A DNA stretch of 64,000 nucleotides from an uncultured Prevotellaceae bacterium. GTDB taxonomy: Bacteria; Bacteroidota; Bacteroidia; Bacteroidales; Bacteroidaceae. The notes under the pieces are model-generated. The model searched no databases. It saw only the letters and a program-made list of their open reading frames with translations, and was not told the DNA's origin. Below are positions 8,474 through 17,846 of this stretch, in pieces (within the stretch, counting starts at the first letter, position 1; every line of letters starts with the position of its first letter). The DNA is taken from assembly GCA_947167515.1 (NCBI GenBank), contig CAMVIM010000019.1, forward strand, positions 1-64,000, read 5' to 3'. Position numbers and translations under genes: made by a program.

Positions 8474-8935
8474 ATGCAATCAAACAGTTTTAAGACAAGC
8501 TACATCACTCCAGAAGCAGCAAACAAGCAGTGGGTGGTTGTAGATGCAGCAGGCCAGACATTGGGTCGCCTTGCATCTAAGGTAGCAAAGGTACTTCGTG
8601 GTAAGTACAAGCCCGTCTTCACACCCAATATGGATTGTGGCGACAACGTGATTCTCATCAATGCCAACCAGATTAAGATTACTGGCAAGAAAGAGACAGA
8701 GAAGATTTACATCACTTTCTCAGGTTATCCAAGCGGTCAGCACAAGGCCACTTACGCCGAAATGGTGAAGCGTCCAAACGGTTACGATAAAGTGCTCCGT
8801 CACGCAGTGAAAGGCATGCTTCCAAAGGGCATCCTCGGAACTCATCTTCTCAAAAACCTCTACATTTTCGAAGGCGCAGAGCATGACAAGCAGGCTCAGA
8901 AGCCAGTAAATCTTGACATTAACACCCTCAAATAA
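8474..8935 (+). CDS. rplM: 50S ribosomal protein L13
   Basis: Large-subunit protein that binds 23S rRNA early in assembly. Full length (153 aa) with the family core WVVVDAAGQTLGRLASKVAK, INANQIKITGKK and HAVKGMLPKG. The start ATG 8474 follows AAAAGGTTAA. It stands 12 bases before rpsI, the usual bacterial pairing, and behind a long leader. Confidence 0.98.
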   Translation: MQSNSFKTSYITPEAANKQWVVVDAAGQTLGRLASKVAKVLRGKYKPVFTPNMDCGDNVILINANQIKITGKKETEKIYITFSGYPSGQHKATYAEMVKRPNGYDKVLRHAVKGMLPKGILGTHLLKNLYIFEGAEHDKQAQKPVNLDINTLK

Positions 8936-8947
8936 AGAATAAGGTAT

Positions 8948-9340
8948 ATGGCAGTAGAATATATCAATGCACTCGGTCGTCGTAAGAGCGCCGTTGCTCG
9001 CGTGTACCTTACTGAAGGTACTGGCAAAATCACCATCAACAAGCGTGATCTCAAGGATTATTTCCCATCAGAACTCATCCAGTTCGTTGTAAAGCAGCCT
9101 CTGAACCTCCTTGGCGTTGCCGAGAAGTATGACATCAAGGCTAACCTTACAGGTGGTGGTTACACAGGTCAGAGCCAGGCTCTCCGCCTCGCTATCGCCC
9201 GTGCTCTTGTGAAAATCAACGAAGAAGACAAGAAGGCGCTCCGCGCTGAAGGCTTCATCACACGTGACGCACGTGCTGTTGAGCGCAAGAAGCCAGGTCA
9301 GCCAAAGGCACGTCGCCGCTTCCAGTTCTCTAAGCGTTAA
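8948..9340 (+). CDS. rpsI: 30S ribosomal protein S9
   Basis: Small-subunit protein whose C-terminal tail contacts P-site tRNA. Visible features are INALGRRKSAVARVYLTEGTG near the N-terminus, the GGGYTGQSQALRLAIARAL core and the basic tail ending RRRFQFSKR. At 130 aa it is normal length. It is second in the L13-S9 operon. Confidence 0.98.
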   Translation: MAVEYINALGRRKSAVARVYLTEGTGKITINKRDLKDYFPSELIQFVVKQPLNLLGVAEKYDIKANLTGGGYTGQSQALRLAIARALVKINEEDKKALRAEGFITRDARAVERKKPGQPKARRRFQFSKR

Positions 9341-9344
9341 TATT

Positions 9345-9398
9345 ACTAGAGGGACTAGAACCACTAGAATTTCCAGGAAAACTAGGACTACTAGAATA
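9345..9398 (+). repeat. Nonamer tandem repeat (ACTAGAACC type)
   Basis: Six consecutive 9-base units: ACTAGAGGG, ACTAGAACC, ACTAGAATT, TCCAGGAAA, ACTAGGACT, ACTAGAATA. They start 4 bases after the rpsI stop. The rest of the 168-base gap to rpsB holds nothing recognisable apart from its ribosome-binding region. Confidence 0.65.
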
Positions 9399-9508
9399 TC
9401 ATATCATCGTTTAGTATCTAAACTTGCAGGCTCTCTCATACACAGGGCGACCTGCGAGTTGGTTAAACAAACATTAACTCAAAAAGAAAGTAAACAAACT
9501 AAAAAATT

Positions 9509-10312
9509 ATGGCAAGAACAGATTTTGATTCTCTTCTCCAAGCTGGTGCCCACTTCGGTCACCTCAAGCGCAAGTGGAATCCCGCTATGGCTCCCTACAT
9601 CTTCATGGAGCGCAATGGCATTCACATCATCGACCTTCACAAGACAGTTGCAAAGATTGATCAGGCTGCAGACGCTCTCAAGCAGATTGCTAAGAGCGGC
9701 AAGCGCATCCTTTTTGTTGCAACAAAGAAGCAAGCTAAAGACATCGTAGCAGAAAAGGCTGCATCAGTAGGTATGCCCTATGTGATTGAGCGTTGGCCAG
9801 GTGGCATGTTGACCAACTTCCCCACTATCCGCAAGGCTGTGAAGAAGATGGCTAACATCGACAAGCTCTTGAACGATGGCACTTACGACAAGCTGTCAAA
9901 GCGTGAAAACCTTCAGATTCGCCGCAAGCGCGCCAAGTTGGAGAAGAACCTCGGTTCTATCGCTGACCTGACTCGTCTTCCTTCAGCCCTCTTCGTGGTT
10001 GACGTGATGAAGGAGCACATTGCTGTCAGCGAGGCTAATCGTTTGGGCATTCCCGTGTTCGCTATCGTCGATACGAACTCTGACCCACGCGACATCGACT
10101 TCGTAATCCCTGCAAACGACGATGCAAGCAAGTCTATTGAGTTGATTCTCGGTGCTGTTTGTGACGCTATCAATGAGGGTCTCGAGGAGCGCAAAATTGA
10201 AAAGGCCGACATGGAAGCAAACGCTGACAAGAAGGAAGGCGAAGTTCCAGCAGTAGAAGAGGCTGAAGAGGAAGTAGCCGCAGAAGAGGTTGCTGAACCA
10301 CAGGCTGAATAA
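9509..10312 (+). CDS. rpsB: 30S ribosomal protein S2
   Basis: Small-subunit protein needed for binding S1 and for late assembly. The family signatures are clear: LLQAGAHFGHLKRKWNPAM near the N-terminus, ERWPGGMLTNF, and GIPVFAIVDTNSDPRDIDFV near residue 190. The last 35 residues are an acidic extension (EVPAVEEAEEEVAAEEVAEP) that is common in Bacteroidetes S2. It is followed by tsf in the classical order. Confidence 0.98.
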   Translation: MARTDFDSLLQAGAHFGHLKRKWNPAMAPYIFMERNGIHIIDLHKTVAKIDQAADALKQIAKSGKRILFVATKKQAKDIVAEKAASVGMPYVIERWPGGMLTNFPTIRKAVKKMANIDKLLNDGTYDKLSKRENLQIRRKRAKLEKNLGSIADLTRLPSALFVVDVMKEHIAVSEANRLGIPVFAIVDTNSDPRDIDFVIPANDDASKSIELILGAVCDAINEGLEERKIEKADMEANADKKEGEVPAVEEAEEEVAAEEVAEPQAE

Positions 10313-10325
10313 AGAAATTGTTCAT

Positions 10326-10357
10326 GTTATGGGCTATAGGCAACTATAACCCATAAC
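10326..10357 (+). promoter_or_regulatory. Hairpin with GCAA tetraloop between rpsB and tsf
   Basis: GTTATGGGCTATAG (10326-10339), loop GCAA, CTATAACCCATAAC (10344-10357): a 14-bp stem with one mismatch. There is no T-tract, so it is more likely an mRNA-processing or attenuating structure than a terminator. Confidence 0.45.
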
Positions 10358-10389
10358 TTTCATTAAACCAATAAATACAAAAGACTATT

Positions 10390-11382
10390 ATGGCAATTAC
10401 AATACAGGAAATCAACGAGCTTCGCAAGAAGACTCAGGCTGGTCTCATGGATTGCAAGAAGGCTCTTACTGAGGCAAACGGTGACATGGAGGCTGCTATG
10501 GAAATCCTTCGCAAGAAGGGTCAGCTCGTAGCTGCTAAGCGTTCTGACCGTGATGCAGCAGAGGGTTGTGTACTTGCAAAAGTAGATGGCAACTATGGTG
10601 CAATGATCGCACTGAAGTGTGAAACCGACTTCGTGGCTAAAAACGCCGACTTCGTGGCACTCGCCACCAAGATTATCGATGCTGTTGTGGCTGCTAAGTG
10701 CAAGAGCATGGATGAGGTGAACAACCTGACCATCGATGGCGAGAACATCAAGGACGCTATCACCAACCGCTCTGGTGTGACTGGCGAGAAGATGGAGTTG
10801 GATGGCTTCAACTATGTGGAAGGCGAGGACATCGTTGCCTACAACCACATGAACCAGAACTTCCTCTGCGCTCTCGTCGTGCTCAACAAGAAGGGCTTCG
10901 AAGAGGCTGGCAAGGGCGTGGCCATGCAGGTTGCCGCTATGGCTCCTATCGCGCTGAACGCTGAAGCAGTGCCACAGGAAGTGAAGGACACCGAGACTCG
11001 CAATGCCATCGACAAGGCCAAGCAGAACCAGATTGGCAAGGCTGTTGAAAATGCCCTCAAGAAGGCTGGTATCAACCCTGCACACGTTGACTCAGAGGAC
11101 CACATCGAATCTAACACTGCCAAGGGCTGGATCACTCCAGAAGAGGCAGCTAAGGCTCGCGAAATCAAGGTAAACGTAGCAAAAGAAGCTGAGGCCAACC
11201 TGAAAGAGCAGATGATTGAGAACATTGCCAAGGGTATGGTTTCTAAGTTCTTCAAGGAGAACTGCCTCCTCGAGCAGGCCTACATCGATGACAACAAGAT
11301 TTCTGTTGCACAGTATCTGAAGAACATCGACAAGGATCTCACTGTAACAGACTTCAAGCGTTTCACTCTCCGTGCTGAATAA
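10390..11382 (+). CDS. tsf: Translation elongation factor Ts
   Basis: Nucleotide exchange factor that regenerates EF-Tu-GTP. The N-terminal UBA-like segment (INELRKKTQAGLMDCKKALT) is followed by the duplicated EF-Ts core, including MIALKCETDFVAKNADF and KGMVSKFFKENCLLEQAYI. At 330 aa it is the longer form found in Bacteroidetes. A strong terminator closes the unit. Confidence 0.98.
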   Translation: MAITIQEINELRKKTQAGLMDCKKALTEANGDMEAAMEILRKKGQLVAAKRSDRDAAEGCVLAKVDGNYGAMIALKCETDFVAKNADFVALATKIIDAVVAAKCKSMDEVNNLTIDGENIKDAITNRSGVTGEKMELDGFNYVEGEDIVAYNHMNQNFLCALVVLNKKGFEEAGKGVAMQVAAMAPIALNAEAVPQEVKDTETRNAIDKAKQNQIGKAVENALKKAGINPAHVDSEDHIESNTAKGWITPEEAAKAREIKVNVAKEAEANLKEQMIENIAKGMVSKFFKENCLLEQAYIDDNKISVAQYLKNIDKDLTVTDFKRFTLRAE

Positions 11383-11421
11383 AAAGAAGCACTGGAGCAA
11401 GGGAAACATCCATAAATAAAG

Positions 11422-11459
11422 AAAGCGGGATGCATTCATCAGAGTGCATCCCGCTTTTT
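11422..11459 (+). terminator. Intrinsic terminator after tsf
   Basis: Stem AAAGCGGGATGCA / TGCATCCCGCTTT (11422-11434 and 11445-11457) followed by TTTTTG. The next 240 bases up to 11703 hold no clear gene. Confidence 0.85.
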
Positions 11460-11703
11460 GTTGGAGATAAGGTCTTTAGGGCTTCATGACTCTAAAGACT
11501 TGAGAGGCTGATTCTCTCAGCTATTTCTGCTTGACAACCCTGCTCTTACAATCCTCGACCAGTTTGTCATTTCACCGTCTCTTCTGGATATGGGTATAGG
11601 AAACACCGCAAGCCATGTAGTGACTGAATATGCACTGATAGGCAGCATCCACCTCTGTATTGGCGATGTCACAGTTTCCTTTTAATAGTTGCTTTGGTCG
11701 GGA

Positions 11704-12255
11704 TTAAAGGTTTGTTTTTTTCTTTTTCTCTTCGTAGAACCGCACTTTCAGTTCCATCTTCTCCTTCTGCTTCCGTGCATCGTCCAAATCATACATGGTT
11801 TTCGCCAAAGCATAACACTTCGCCACGTCCTTCTTTTGAACTTCTGAAAGCCCCTTGGGCAGTTGCGTGGTATAATCATCGGCACCAAGGTCTATCTCCT
11901 GGAAAGAATATCTCCGTTTCTTGTCTATCAACACAAGAAGCATCTTACCGCCCTCCTCCACTTCTGGAAAGAAGGTGAAGCGTTCTTTACTCCCTTTATA
12001 GGCTGGCAACACCCAATAGCCAGTGGTTTGGTACTTCTCTTGCTTTTCAAAAACGAACTGCTTTTTCAATTCCTCCAATTCATACATTTTGAAGGTTGCC
12101 ACGCTATCCGCCTCCACCAAATCAGTCTTTGCCTGAGCCAGTTCCAGCGAATCATTCCGACGGATTTCAGCCTTACGTTGCTCCGCCATTGATGGACGGC
12201 TTTCGCAACCATAAAGCCCTAACAAGAGGATAATGACATAAATTGTTCTTTTCAT
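11704..12255 (-). CDS. Lipoprotein of unknown function
   Basis: No family recognised. The N-terminus MKRTIYVIILLLGLYGC is a lipoprotein signal with lipobox LYGC; the mature part is highly charged, with a predicted coiled coil at both ends (EQRKAEIRRNDSLELAQAK, and RKQKEKMELKVRFYEEKKKK). The frame is open upstream to 12306, but only the ATG at 12255 gives a proper signal peptide, and a -7 box TATCTTTG lies at 12275-12282. After the TAA the same frame stays open for about 43 codons, so relatives may be longer. Confidence 0.72.
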   Translation of the reverse strand: MKRTIYVIILLLGLYGCESRPSMAEQRKAEIRRNDSLELAQAKTDLVEADSVATFKMYELEELKKQFVFEKQEKYQTTGYWVLPAYKGSKERFTFFPEVEEGGKMLLVLIDKKRRYSFQEIDLGADDYTTQLPKGLSEVQKKDVAKCYALAKTMYDLDDARKQKEKMELKVRFYEEKKKKTNL

Positions 12256-12330
12256 CTTCCATTTATTTGTGTGGCAAAGATAATGGTAAAAAAGAAACAA
12301 GAGCACTTTTTTTCAAAAAAAATAGTGACT

Positions 12331-12364
12331 TTTGTTCCTTTTCTTTCATTTTTCCCTATCTTTG
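12331..12364 (+). promoter_or_regulatory. Promoter of the 12400 lipoprotein gene
   Basis: -33 TTTG (12331-12334), 22-base spacer, -7 TATCTTTG (12357-12364), 35 bases before the start codon. Confidence 0.55.
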
Positions 12365-12399
12365 CACTATCAAAGATTCTCAAAGAAGATTAAAGCATC

Positions 12400-13011
12400 A
12401 TGAAAAAGTTCTTTCTCTTTGCCATCACAGCACTGCTGATTTCATGTGGCAATAAAGCATCATCAAATACTGACACGACCAGTGAAGCAGTTCCCGATTC
12501 CTGTGAGACAACAGCCACTTCAACCGACGAGCCTTCACTCCGAGAGTGCACCTCGTTCTCGACGAAGTTCCGCAAGGATGAGAACGGACAGGTGGATGCC
12601 ATTATCTTGACGTGCGACATTGACAACAAGAAGCAGGAGTTCACTTGCGAGTTCAACTGGCCGAAAGACGAGGGTCTTTTGGACGAAGCTGGCGAAATAG
12701 AGGAGGTGGACGTCAACTTCGACGGTGTGCCCGACGTGATGATGACGCTGGGCGACTTTGGTGTCAACCCCGAACTTTTCCCGACAATCTTCTACGGCGT
12801 CTTCATCTGGAACGAGGCAACCGGAGAGTTTGAGCAGTCGACAGCATTAGAAGACAAGCCCAACCTCGTTATCGACGCAGAAAAGAAACTCATCATCAGC
12901 AATTATGAAACCGTCGTCGGTGACCATTATCATGAGGAATATGCTTGGGAAGACGGTAAGTTGAAGCTGGTGGAGGAAAAGCTGATGAACAATTACGAAG
13001 ACGAGGAATAA
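12400..13011 (+). CDS. Lipoprotein with an FG-GAP-like motif
   Basis: Signal peptide and lipobox (MKKFFLFAITALLISC) are followed by a Ser/Thr-rich linker and a beta-rich domain. The segment VDVNFDGVPDVMMTLG resembles the calcium-binding turn of FG-GAP/XAC2610-type domains, which often decorate surface or periplasmic binding proteins. No enzyme motif is seen. It ends 19 bases before the CCA-adding enzyme gene, so the two may share a transcript without sharing a function. Confidence 0.75.
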   Translation: MKKFFLFAITALLISCGNKASSNTDTTSEAVPDSCETTATSTDEPSLRECTSFSTKFRKDENGQVDAIILTCDIDNKKQEFTCEFNWPKDEGLLDEAGEIEEVDVNFDGVPDVMMTLGDFGVNPELFPTIFYGVFIWNEATGEFEQSTALEDKPNLVIDAEKKLIISNYETVVGDHYHEEYAWEDGKLKLVEEKLMNNYEDEE

Positions 13012-13030
13012 CTCATTAGTATATAATAGC

Positions 13031-14545
13031 ATGAAGATTCTCACCCACGACGACATACTCCGTCAGATTGACCACCCATTCTTCCACCTCATTTCCGATA
13101 CGGCAGAGGAACTGGGTTTGGAGTGCTACGTCATCGGTGGATGGGTGAGGGATCTCTATCTGGAACGTCCATCCAGCGACATCGACATCGTGGTGGTTGA
13201 CCCTACCCAACAGACCAAACGCCCAGGCATCGCCATTGCCGAAGCCTTGCGCCACAAACTGGGTAAGAAGGCACACATCGCCATTTTCAAAAACTTCGGC
13301 ACCGCGCAACTGAAGCACAAAAGTCTGGAGATAGAGTTTGTGGGCGCACGGAAAGAGAGCTACGACCGCAACTCCAGAAAGCCCGTAACGGAAGATGGAA
13401 CGCTGGAAGAAGACCAGAATCGCCGCGACTTCACCATCAATGCGATGGCTCTCTGCCTGAACAAAGACCGATTCGGCGAACTGGTTGACCCCTTCGACGG
13501 TTTGGCAGACCTGGAAGACAAGACCATCGCCACCCCACTCGACCCCGACATCACTTTCAGCGATGACCCGCTACGCATGATGCGCTGCATCCGTTTCGCC
13601 ACCCAATTAGACTTCCACATCGAGGAAGAAACCTTTCTGGCACTGGAACGCAACAAGGAGCGCATCAAGATTATTTCCAGCGAGCGCATTGCCGAAGAAC
13701 TTAACAAGATACTTCTTTCCCCCACCCCTTCCAAAGGATTCGTGGAACTGGAACGCTGCGGTCTGCTTCCGCTCATTTTCCCCGAGTTGGCTCTCCTGCA
13801 AGGAGTTGAGACCAAAAATGGGAAGGCGCACAAGGACAACTTCTACCACACGTTAGAAGTGCTCGACAATGTGGCAAAAGCCACAGCCGACCCCAGCAAA
13901 CTTTCGGAAGGAAATGGTAAATGGGACTCTCCCAAAGACCATGTTCTCTGGCTGCGTTGGGCAGCCCTTCTCCACGACATCGGCAAGCCCAAATCGAAAC
14001 GGTTCGATCCGCTGCTGGGATGGACTTTCCACAACCACAACGAGATTGGCGAACGGATGATTCCCAACATCTTCAGGCACATGAAACTGCCCATGAACGA
14101 GAAGATGAAGTTCGTGCAGAAACTCGTGCACCTACACATGCGCCCCATCGTCATCGCCGACGAGGAAGTGACCGACAGCGCCGTGCGGCGACTGCTCTTC
14201 GATGCGGGCGACGACATCGACGACCTGATGACGCTCTGCACCGCCGACATCACCTCAAAGAATGAACTGAAGAAGAAGAAATTCCTCGACAACTTCCTCA
14301 CCGTGCGCACCAAACTGGTGGAGATAGAGGAGAAAGACCGAATCCGCAACTTCCAGCCTCCCATCAACGGCGAAGACATCATGGAGATGTTTAGGCTGAA
14401 GCCCTGCCGCGAAGTGGGCATATTGAAAAACCTCATCAAGGACGCCATCCTCGACGGCAAGATACCTAACGAGTACGAACCAGCCGAGGCCCTGCTCATC
14501 GAGGAAGCCAAGAAGATGGGGCTGACCCCACAATCACATAAATGA
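13031..14545 (+). CDS. cca: CCA tRNA nucleotidyltransferase with HD domain
   Basis: Adds or repairs the 3' CCA end of tRNAs. The N-terminal class II nucleotidyltransferase head is clear (CYVIGGWVRDLYL then SSDIDIVVVD, with the metal-binding DxD), followed by NRRDFTINAMAL and the RNA-binding DDPLRMMRCIRFA region. A C-terminal HD phosphohydrolase domain is present (ALLHDIGKPKS). At 504 aa it is the normal Bacteroidetes size. Whether the enzyme adds all three bases or only part of CCA cannot be read from the sequence. Confidence 0.93.
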   Translation: MKILTHDDILRQIDHPFFHLISDTAEELGLECYVIGGWVRDLYLERPSSDIDIVVVDPTQQTKRPGIAIAEALRHKLGKKAHIAIFKNFGTAQLKHKSLEIEFVGARKESYDRNSRKPVTEDGTLEEDQNRRDFTINAMALCLNKDRFGELVDPFDGLADLEDKTIATPLDPDITFSDDPLRMMRCIRFATQLDFHIEEETFLALERNKERIKIISSERIAEELNKILLSPTPSKGFVELERCGLLPLIFPELALLQGVETKNGKAHKDNFYHTLEVLDNVAKATADPSKLSEGNGKWDSPKDHVLWLRWAALLHDIGKPKSKRFDPLLGWTFHNHNEIGERMIPNIFRHMKLPMNEKMKFVQKLVHLHMRPIVIADEEVTDSAVRRLLFDAGDDIDDLMTLCTADITSKNELKKKKFLDNFLTVRTKLVEIEEKDRIRNFQPPINGEDIMEMFRLKPCREVGILKNLIKDAILDGKIPNEYEPAEALLIEEAKKMGLTPQSHK

Positions 14546-14572
14546 TCAACTAACTAATAAAACCTAACAGAC

Positions 14573-15691
14573 ATGAAAATATTCTCAAAGCTCATGCTCG
14601 GCCTTGCCCTCGTGGCACAGACAGCCGCCGCACAAACCAAGCAAGAAGTGCTCGGACAAATAGAGAAAGTGAACGACTACTGGCAAAGCCACAACTCAGC
14701 CAAATGCCGTGGTTTCTGGGACAATGCCGCCTATTTCACAGGCAATCAGGAGGTCTATAACCTGACGGGCAAGCAGCAGTATCTCGACTATGCCATCACT
14801 TGGGCTGAATATAACCATTGGAAAGGTGCCACTCAGAAGGACAAGAGCCAATGGCAATACAAAACCTACGGAGAAGGCATGAACCATGTGCTTTTCGCCG
14901 ACTGGCAGATCTGTTTCCAAGTCTATATCGACCTCTACAAGCAGGAACACCGCGCCGAGCGCATCGAACGTGCGCTGGAAGTGATGTGCTATCAGGCTTC
15001 CACCCCCGACAAGGACTATTGGTGGTGGGCTGATGCGCTCTACATGGGCATGCCCATCTTCTCCAAGCTCTACACCGTGACACACGACCAGAAACTGCTC
15101 GACAAGCAGTACGAATGTTTCAAATGGACAGACGATTTGCTGTTCGACAAGGAAGAACAGCTCTACTACCGCGACGGCAAATATATCTATCCGAAAGTGA
15201 AGACCGCCTGCAACAATGGCAAGTCCTTCTGGGCACGTGGTGCAGGTTGGGTGCTGGCTGGTTTGGCAAAAGTCCTGCAAGACCTTCCCAAAGACAGCAA
15301 GTACTACGCTTTCTACCTCGACCGCTTCAAGCAACTCTCGGCAGGTGTGGCTCGCAGCCAGCAGCCCGAAGGCTACTGGACACGCTCCATCCTCTGTCCC
15401 GACGATGCGCCAGGCTATGAAACCTCCGGCACCGCCTTCTTCACCTACGGCATCCTGTGGGGGGTGAACAACGGCATCCTCCCTGCCAAGCAATACCAAC
15501 CGACCATCGACAAGGCATGGAAATACCTGTCCGAGACAGCCCTCCAGCCCGACGGCAGCATCGGCTACGTGCAGCCCATCGGCGAAAAGCCCGACCCCAC
15601 CAAGACTGTCAACGCACAATCACAAGCACCTTTCGGCACAGGCGCATGGCTCTTGGCAGCCTGTGAATACTACAAGTATCTCAAGAACTAA
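14573..15691 (+). CDS. Glycoside hydrolase family 105 (unsaturated rhamnogalacturonyl hydrolase type)
   Basis: Secreted enzyme of the YteR/GH105 type, which removes unsaturated uronic acid from the ends of pectin or other polysaccharide lyase products. A signal peptide (KLMLGLALVAQTAAAQ) precedes an (alpha/alpha)6-barrel with the motifs DKDYWWWADALYMGMPIF (catalytic Asp region), FWARGAGWVLAGLAKVL and ETSGTAFFTYGILWGV. Length (372 aa) is typical. No polysaccharide-utilisation partners (SusC/D, lyases) are next to it, so the substrate stays open. Confidence 0.88.
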   Translation: MKIFSKLMLGLALVAQTAAAQTKQEVLGQIEKVNDYWQSHNSAKCRGFWDNAAYFTGNQEVYNLTGKQQYLDYAITWAEYNHWKGATQKDKSQWQYKTYGEGMNHVLFADWQICFQVYIDLYKQEHRAERIERALEVMCYQASTPDKDYWWWADALYMGMPIFSKLYTVTHDQKLLDKQYECFKWTDDLLFDKEEQLYYRDGKYIYPKVKTACNNGKSFWARGAGWVLAGLAKVLQDLPKDSKYYAFYLDRFKQLSAGVARSQQPEGYWTRSILCPDDAPGYETSGTAFFTYGILWGVNNGILPAKQYQPTIDKAWKYLSETALQPDGSIGYVQPIGEKPDPTKTVNAQSQAPFGTGAWLLAACEYYKYLKN

Positions 15692-15698
15692 GGAAAGG

Positions 15699-16736
15699 AT
15701 GGAAGGCGACCATATCAGCATCAACCGCTGGCTCCTGCCGCTGTCTTGGCTTTATGGGCTTGGAGTAAGCATTAGAAACCAGATGTTTGACTATGGTTTG
15801 CTGAAATCACAATCCTTCAGTTTGCCCGTCCTCTGCGTTGGCAATCTCACCGTAGGCGGAACAGGCAAGACCCCCCACACCGAATACCTCGTTCGGTTGC
15901 TGTCGAAAGAGCATCAGGTGGCAGTGCTTAGCCGAGGCTACAAGCGGAAGTCTAAGGGATTCGTGCTGGCAACAGCCGACACTCCCATGACAGACATCGG
16001 CGACGAGCCTTACCAGATGAAGCAGAAGTTTCCGCAGATTCACATGGCGGTCGATCGAGACCGCTGTCACGGCATCCGGCAACTGATGAAGGATGATGTG
16101 CAGCCCGCCTCCGAAGTGGTCATCCTCGACGATGCCTTCCAGCACCGTTATGTGCAGGCAGGCCTCAACATCCTGCTGATGGACTACCACCGCCTCATCT
16201 ATCTCGACCGCCTTCTGCCCGCAGGACGATTGCGCGAACCTCTGTCAGGCCGTATGCGTGCCGACATCGTCATCGTCACCAAATGTCCACCCGACATCAC
16301 CCCAGCAGAGCGGCAAAACATCGTGCAGAACCTCCGTCTGGAGAAAAGGCAGAAAGTGTTCTTCACCACCTACAAATACCCAGACACGCTCAAGGAACTG
16401 AGTGACAACCCACTACTGGTCACAGGCATCGCCTCACCACGACAGATGGTGTATGATCTCAACAAGCTGATATCGAAGTTTGAACTGATGAGTTTCCCCG
16501 ACCACCATAACTTCACTCAGCAAGACATCGAGGACATCCGCACACGAGCCGCAGGACGCACCATCCTCACCACCGAGAAAGACGCAACACGCCTGCACGG
16601 ACTCGACCACATGAAGGTCATCCCCATCGAAGTCGAGTTTCTCGACGGAAAAGGAGAAGAGTTCGACCACATCATCACCCACTTTGTGCAGCAGAATCTG
16701 CCCACGAAGCCTTCGCAACAAACTAAACAGCTATAA
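15699..16736 (+). CDS. lpxK: Tetraacyldisaccharide 4'-kinase
   Basis: Phosphorylates the 4' position of the lipid A precursor at the inner membrane. The Walker-A-like GNLTVGGTGKTPHTEYLVRL, the conserved LSRGYKRKSKGF, VDRDRCHG and VVILDDAFQHRYV are all present. An N-terminal hydrophobic anchor (WLLPLSWLYGLGVSI) matches the family. The ATG at 15699 with AGGAAAGG just upstream is chosen; an earlier GTG at 15663 would overlap the GH105 gene. thiL follows after 5 bases. Confidence 0.95.
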   Translation: MEGDHISINRWLLPLSWLYGLGVSIRNQMFDYGLLKSQSFSLPVLCVGNLTVGGTGKTPHTEYLVRLLSKEHQVAVLSRGYKRKSKGFVLATADTPMTDIGDEPYQMKQKFPQIHMAVDRDRCHGIRQLMKDDVQPASEVVILDDAFQHRYVQAGLNILLMDYHRLIYLDRLLPAGRLREPLSGRMRADIVIVTKCPPDITPAERQNIVQNLRLEKRQKVFFTTYKYPDTLKELSDNPLLVTGIASPRQMVYDLNKLISKFELMSFPDHHNFTQQDIEDIRTRAAGRTILTTEKDATRLHGLDHMKVIPIEVEFLDGKGEEFDHIITHFVQQNLPTKPSQQTKQL

Positions 16737-16741
16737 AGAAA

Positions 16742-17809
16742 ATGGCAACAGAAATATCAACCCTCGGAGAGTTCGGACTCATCAAACGGCTCACTCAGAA
16801 CATCACCCCACAAAACCCTGAAACCCAATACGGTGTGGGCGACGATTGTGCCGTGCTGAAATATGGAGACGACAAAGACATCCTCGTCACCACCGACCTG
16901 CTCATGGAGGGTGTACACTTCGACCTCACCTACCTGCCCATGAAGCATCTGGGCTACAAGGCCGCACAGGTCAACCTCTCCGACATCTACGCGATGGGCG
17001 GAATGCCCAAGCAAATCACCGTCAGCCTCGCCCTGAGCAAACGCTTCAGCGTGGAAGACATGGATGACTTCTACGACGGTCTCCGACTTGCTTGCGAAGC
17101 ACACGGAGTCGATATAGTGGGAGGCGACACCACCAGTTCACGCACCGGACTCGCCATCTCCATCACCGCCATTGGCGAGGTGGACAAAGGCAAGGCCATC
17201 TACCGCAATGGAGCCAAGGAGACCGACCTCATCTGCGTGAGCGGCGACCTTGGAGCCGCCTACATGGGGTTCCAGTTGCTCGAACGCGAGAAGGAAGTCT
17301 ATTACAAGCAGATAGAGACCGCCAAGACCGATGCCGAACGCATGGCCATCGCCCAGCCCGACTTCAGCGGACGCGAATACCTGCTCGAACGCCAGATGAA
17401 GCCCGAAGCACGACGCGACATCATCCTCCAACTGCGTGAAGCGGGCATCCAGCCCACTGCCATGATGGACATCAGCGACGGACTCTCCTCCGAACTGATG
17501 CACATCTGCACCCAGAGCCACTGCGGATGCCGCATCTACGAAGAGCGCATCCCCATCGACTACCAGACTGCCGTCATGGCCGAAGAACTGAACATGAACC
17601 TCACCACAGCCGCCCTCAACGGAGGCGAGGACTACGAACTGCTCTTCACCGTCCCCATTGCCGACCACGAAAAGATTGAGCAGATGAAGGACGTGAAACT
17701 CATCGGCCACATCACCAAGGAAAGCCTCGGCTGCGCCCTCATCACCCGCGACGGAGCGGAGTTTGAGCTGAAGGCACAGGGATGGAACCCCCTGAAAGAA
17801 AGCAAATAA
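16742..17809 (+). CDS. thiL: Thiamine-monophosphate kinase
   Basis: ATP-dependent conversion of thiamine phosphate to thiamine diphosphate. AIR-synthase fold signatures are visible: GVGDDCAVLKYG, LVTTDLLMEGVHFDL, AAQVNLSDIYAMGG, GGDTTSSRTGLAISITAIGE and MDISDGLSSELMHI. Length is typical. It is probably cotranscribed with lpxK (5-base gap); the association appears to be positional rather than pathway based. Confidence 0.95.
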   Translation: MATEISTLGEFGLIKRLTQNITPQNPETQYGVGDDCAVLKYGDDKDILVTTDLLMEGVHFDLTYLPMKHLGYKAAQVNLSDIYAMGGMPKQITVSLALSKRFSVEDMDDFYDGLRLACEAHGVDIVGGDTTSSRTGLAISITAIGEVDKGKAIYRNGAKETDLICVSGDLGAAYMGFQLLEREKEVYYKQIETAKTDAERMAIAQPDFSGREYLLERQMKPEARRDIILQLREAGIQPTAMMDISDGLSSELMHICTQSHCGCRIYEERIPIDYQTAVMAEELNMNLTTAALNGGEDYELLFTVPIADHEKIEQMKDVKLIGHITKESLGCALITRDGAEFELKAQGWNPLKESK

Positions 17810-17846
17810 TTAACCCTATAACAAACACTTAAAAACAAACAAAATT

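Noticed and set aside
14696..15619. 307-residue frame opposite the GH105 gene
   Set aside because: Antisense shadow; no signal peptide or family motif.
14573..15691. Polysaccharide utilisation locus around the GH105 gene
   Set aside because: No SusC/SusD pair, sensor or other CAZyme is adjacent; neighbours are housekeeping genes.
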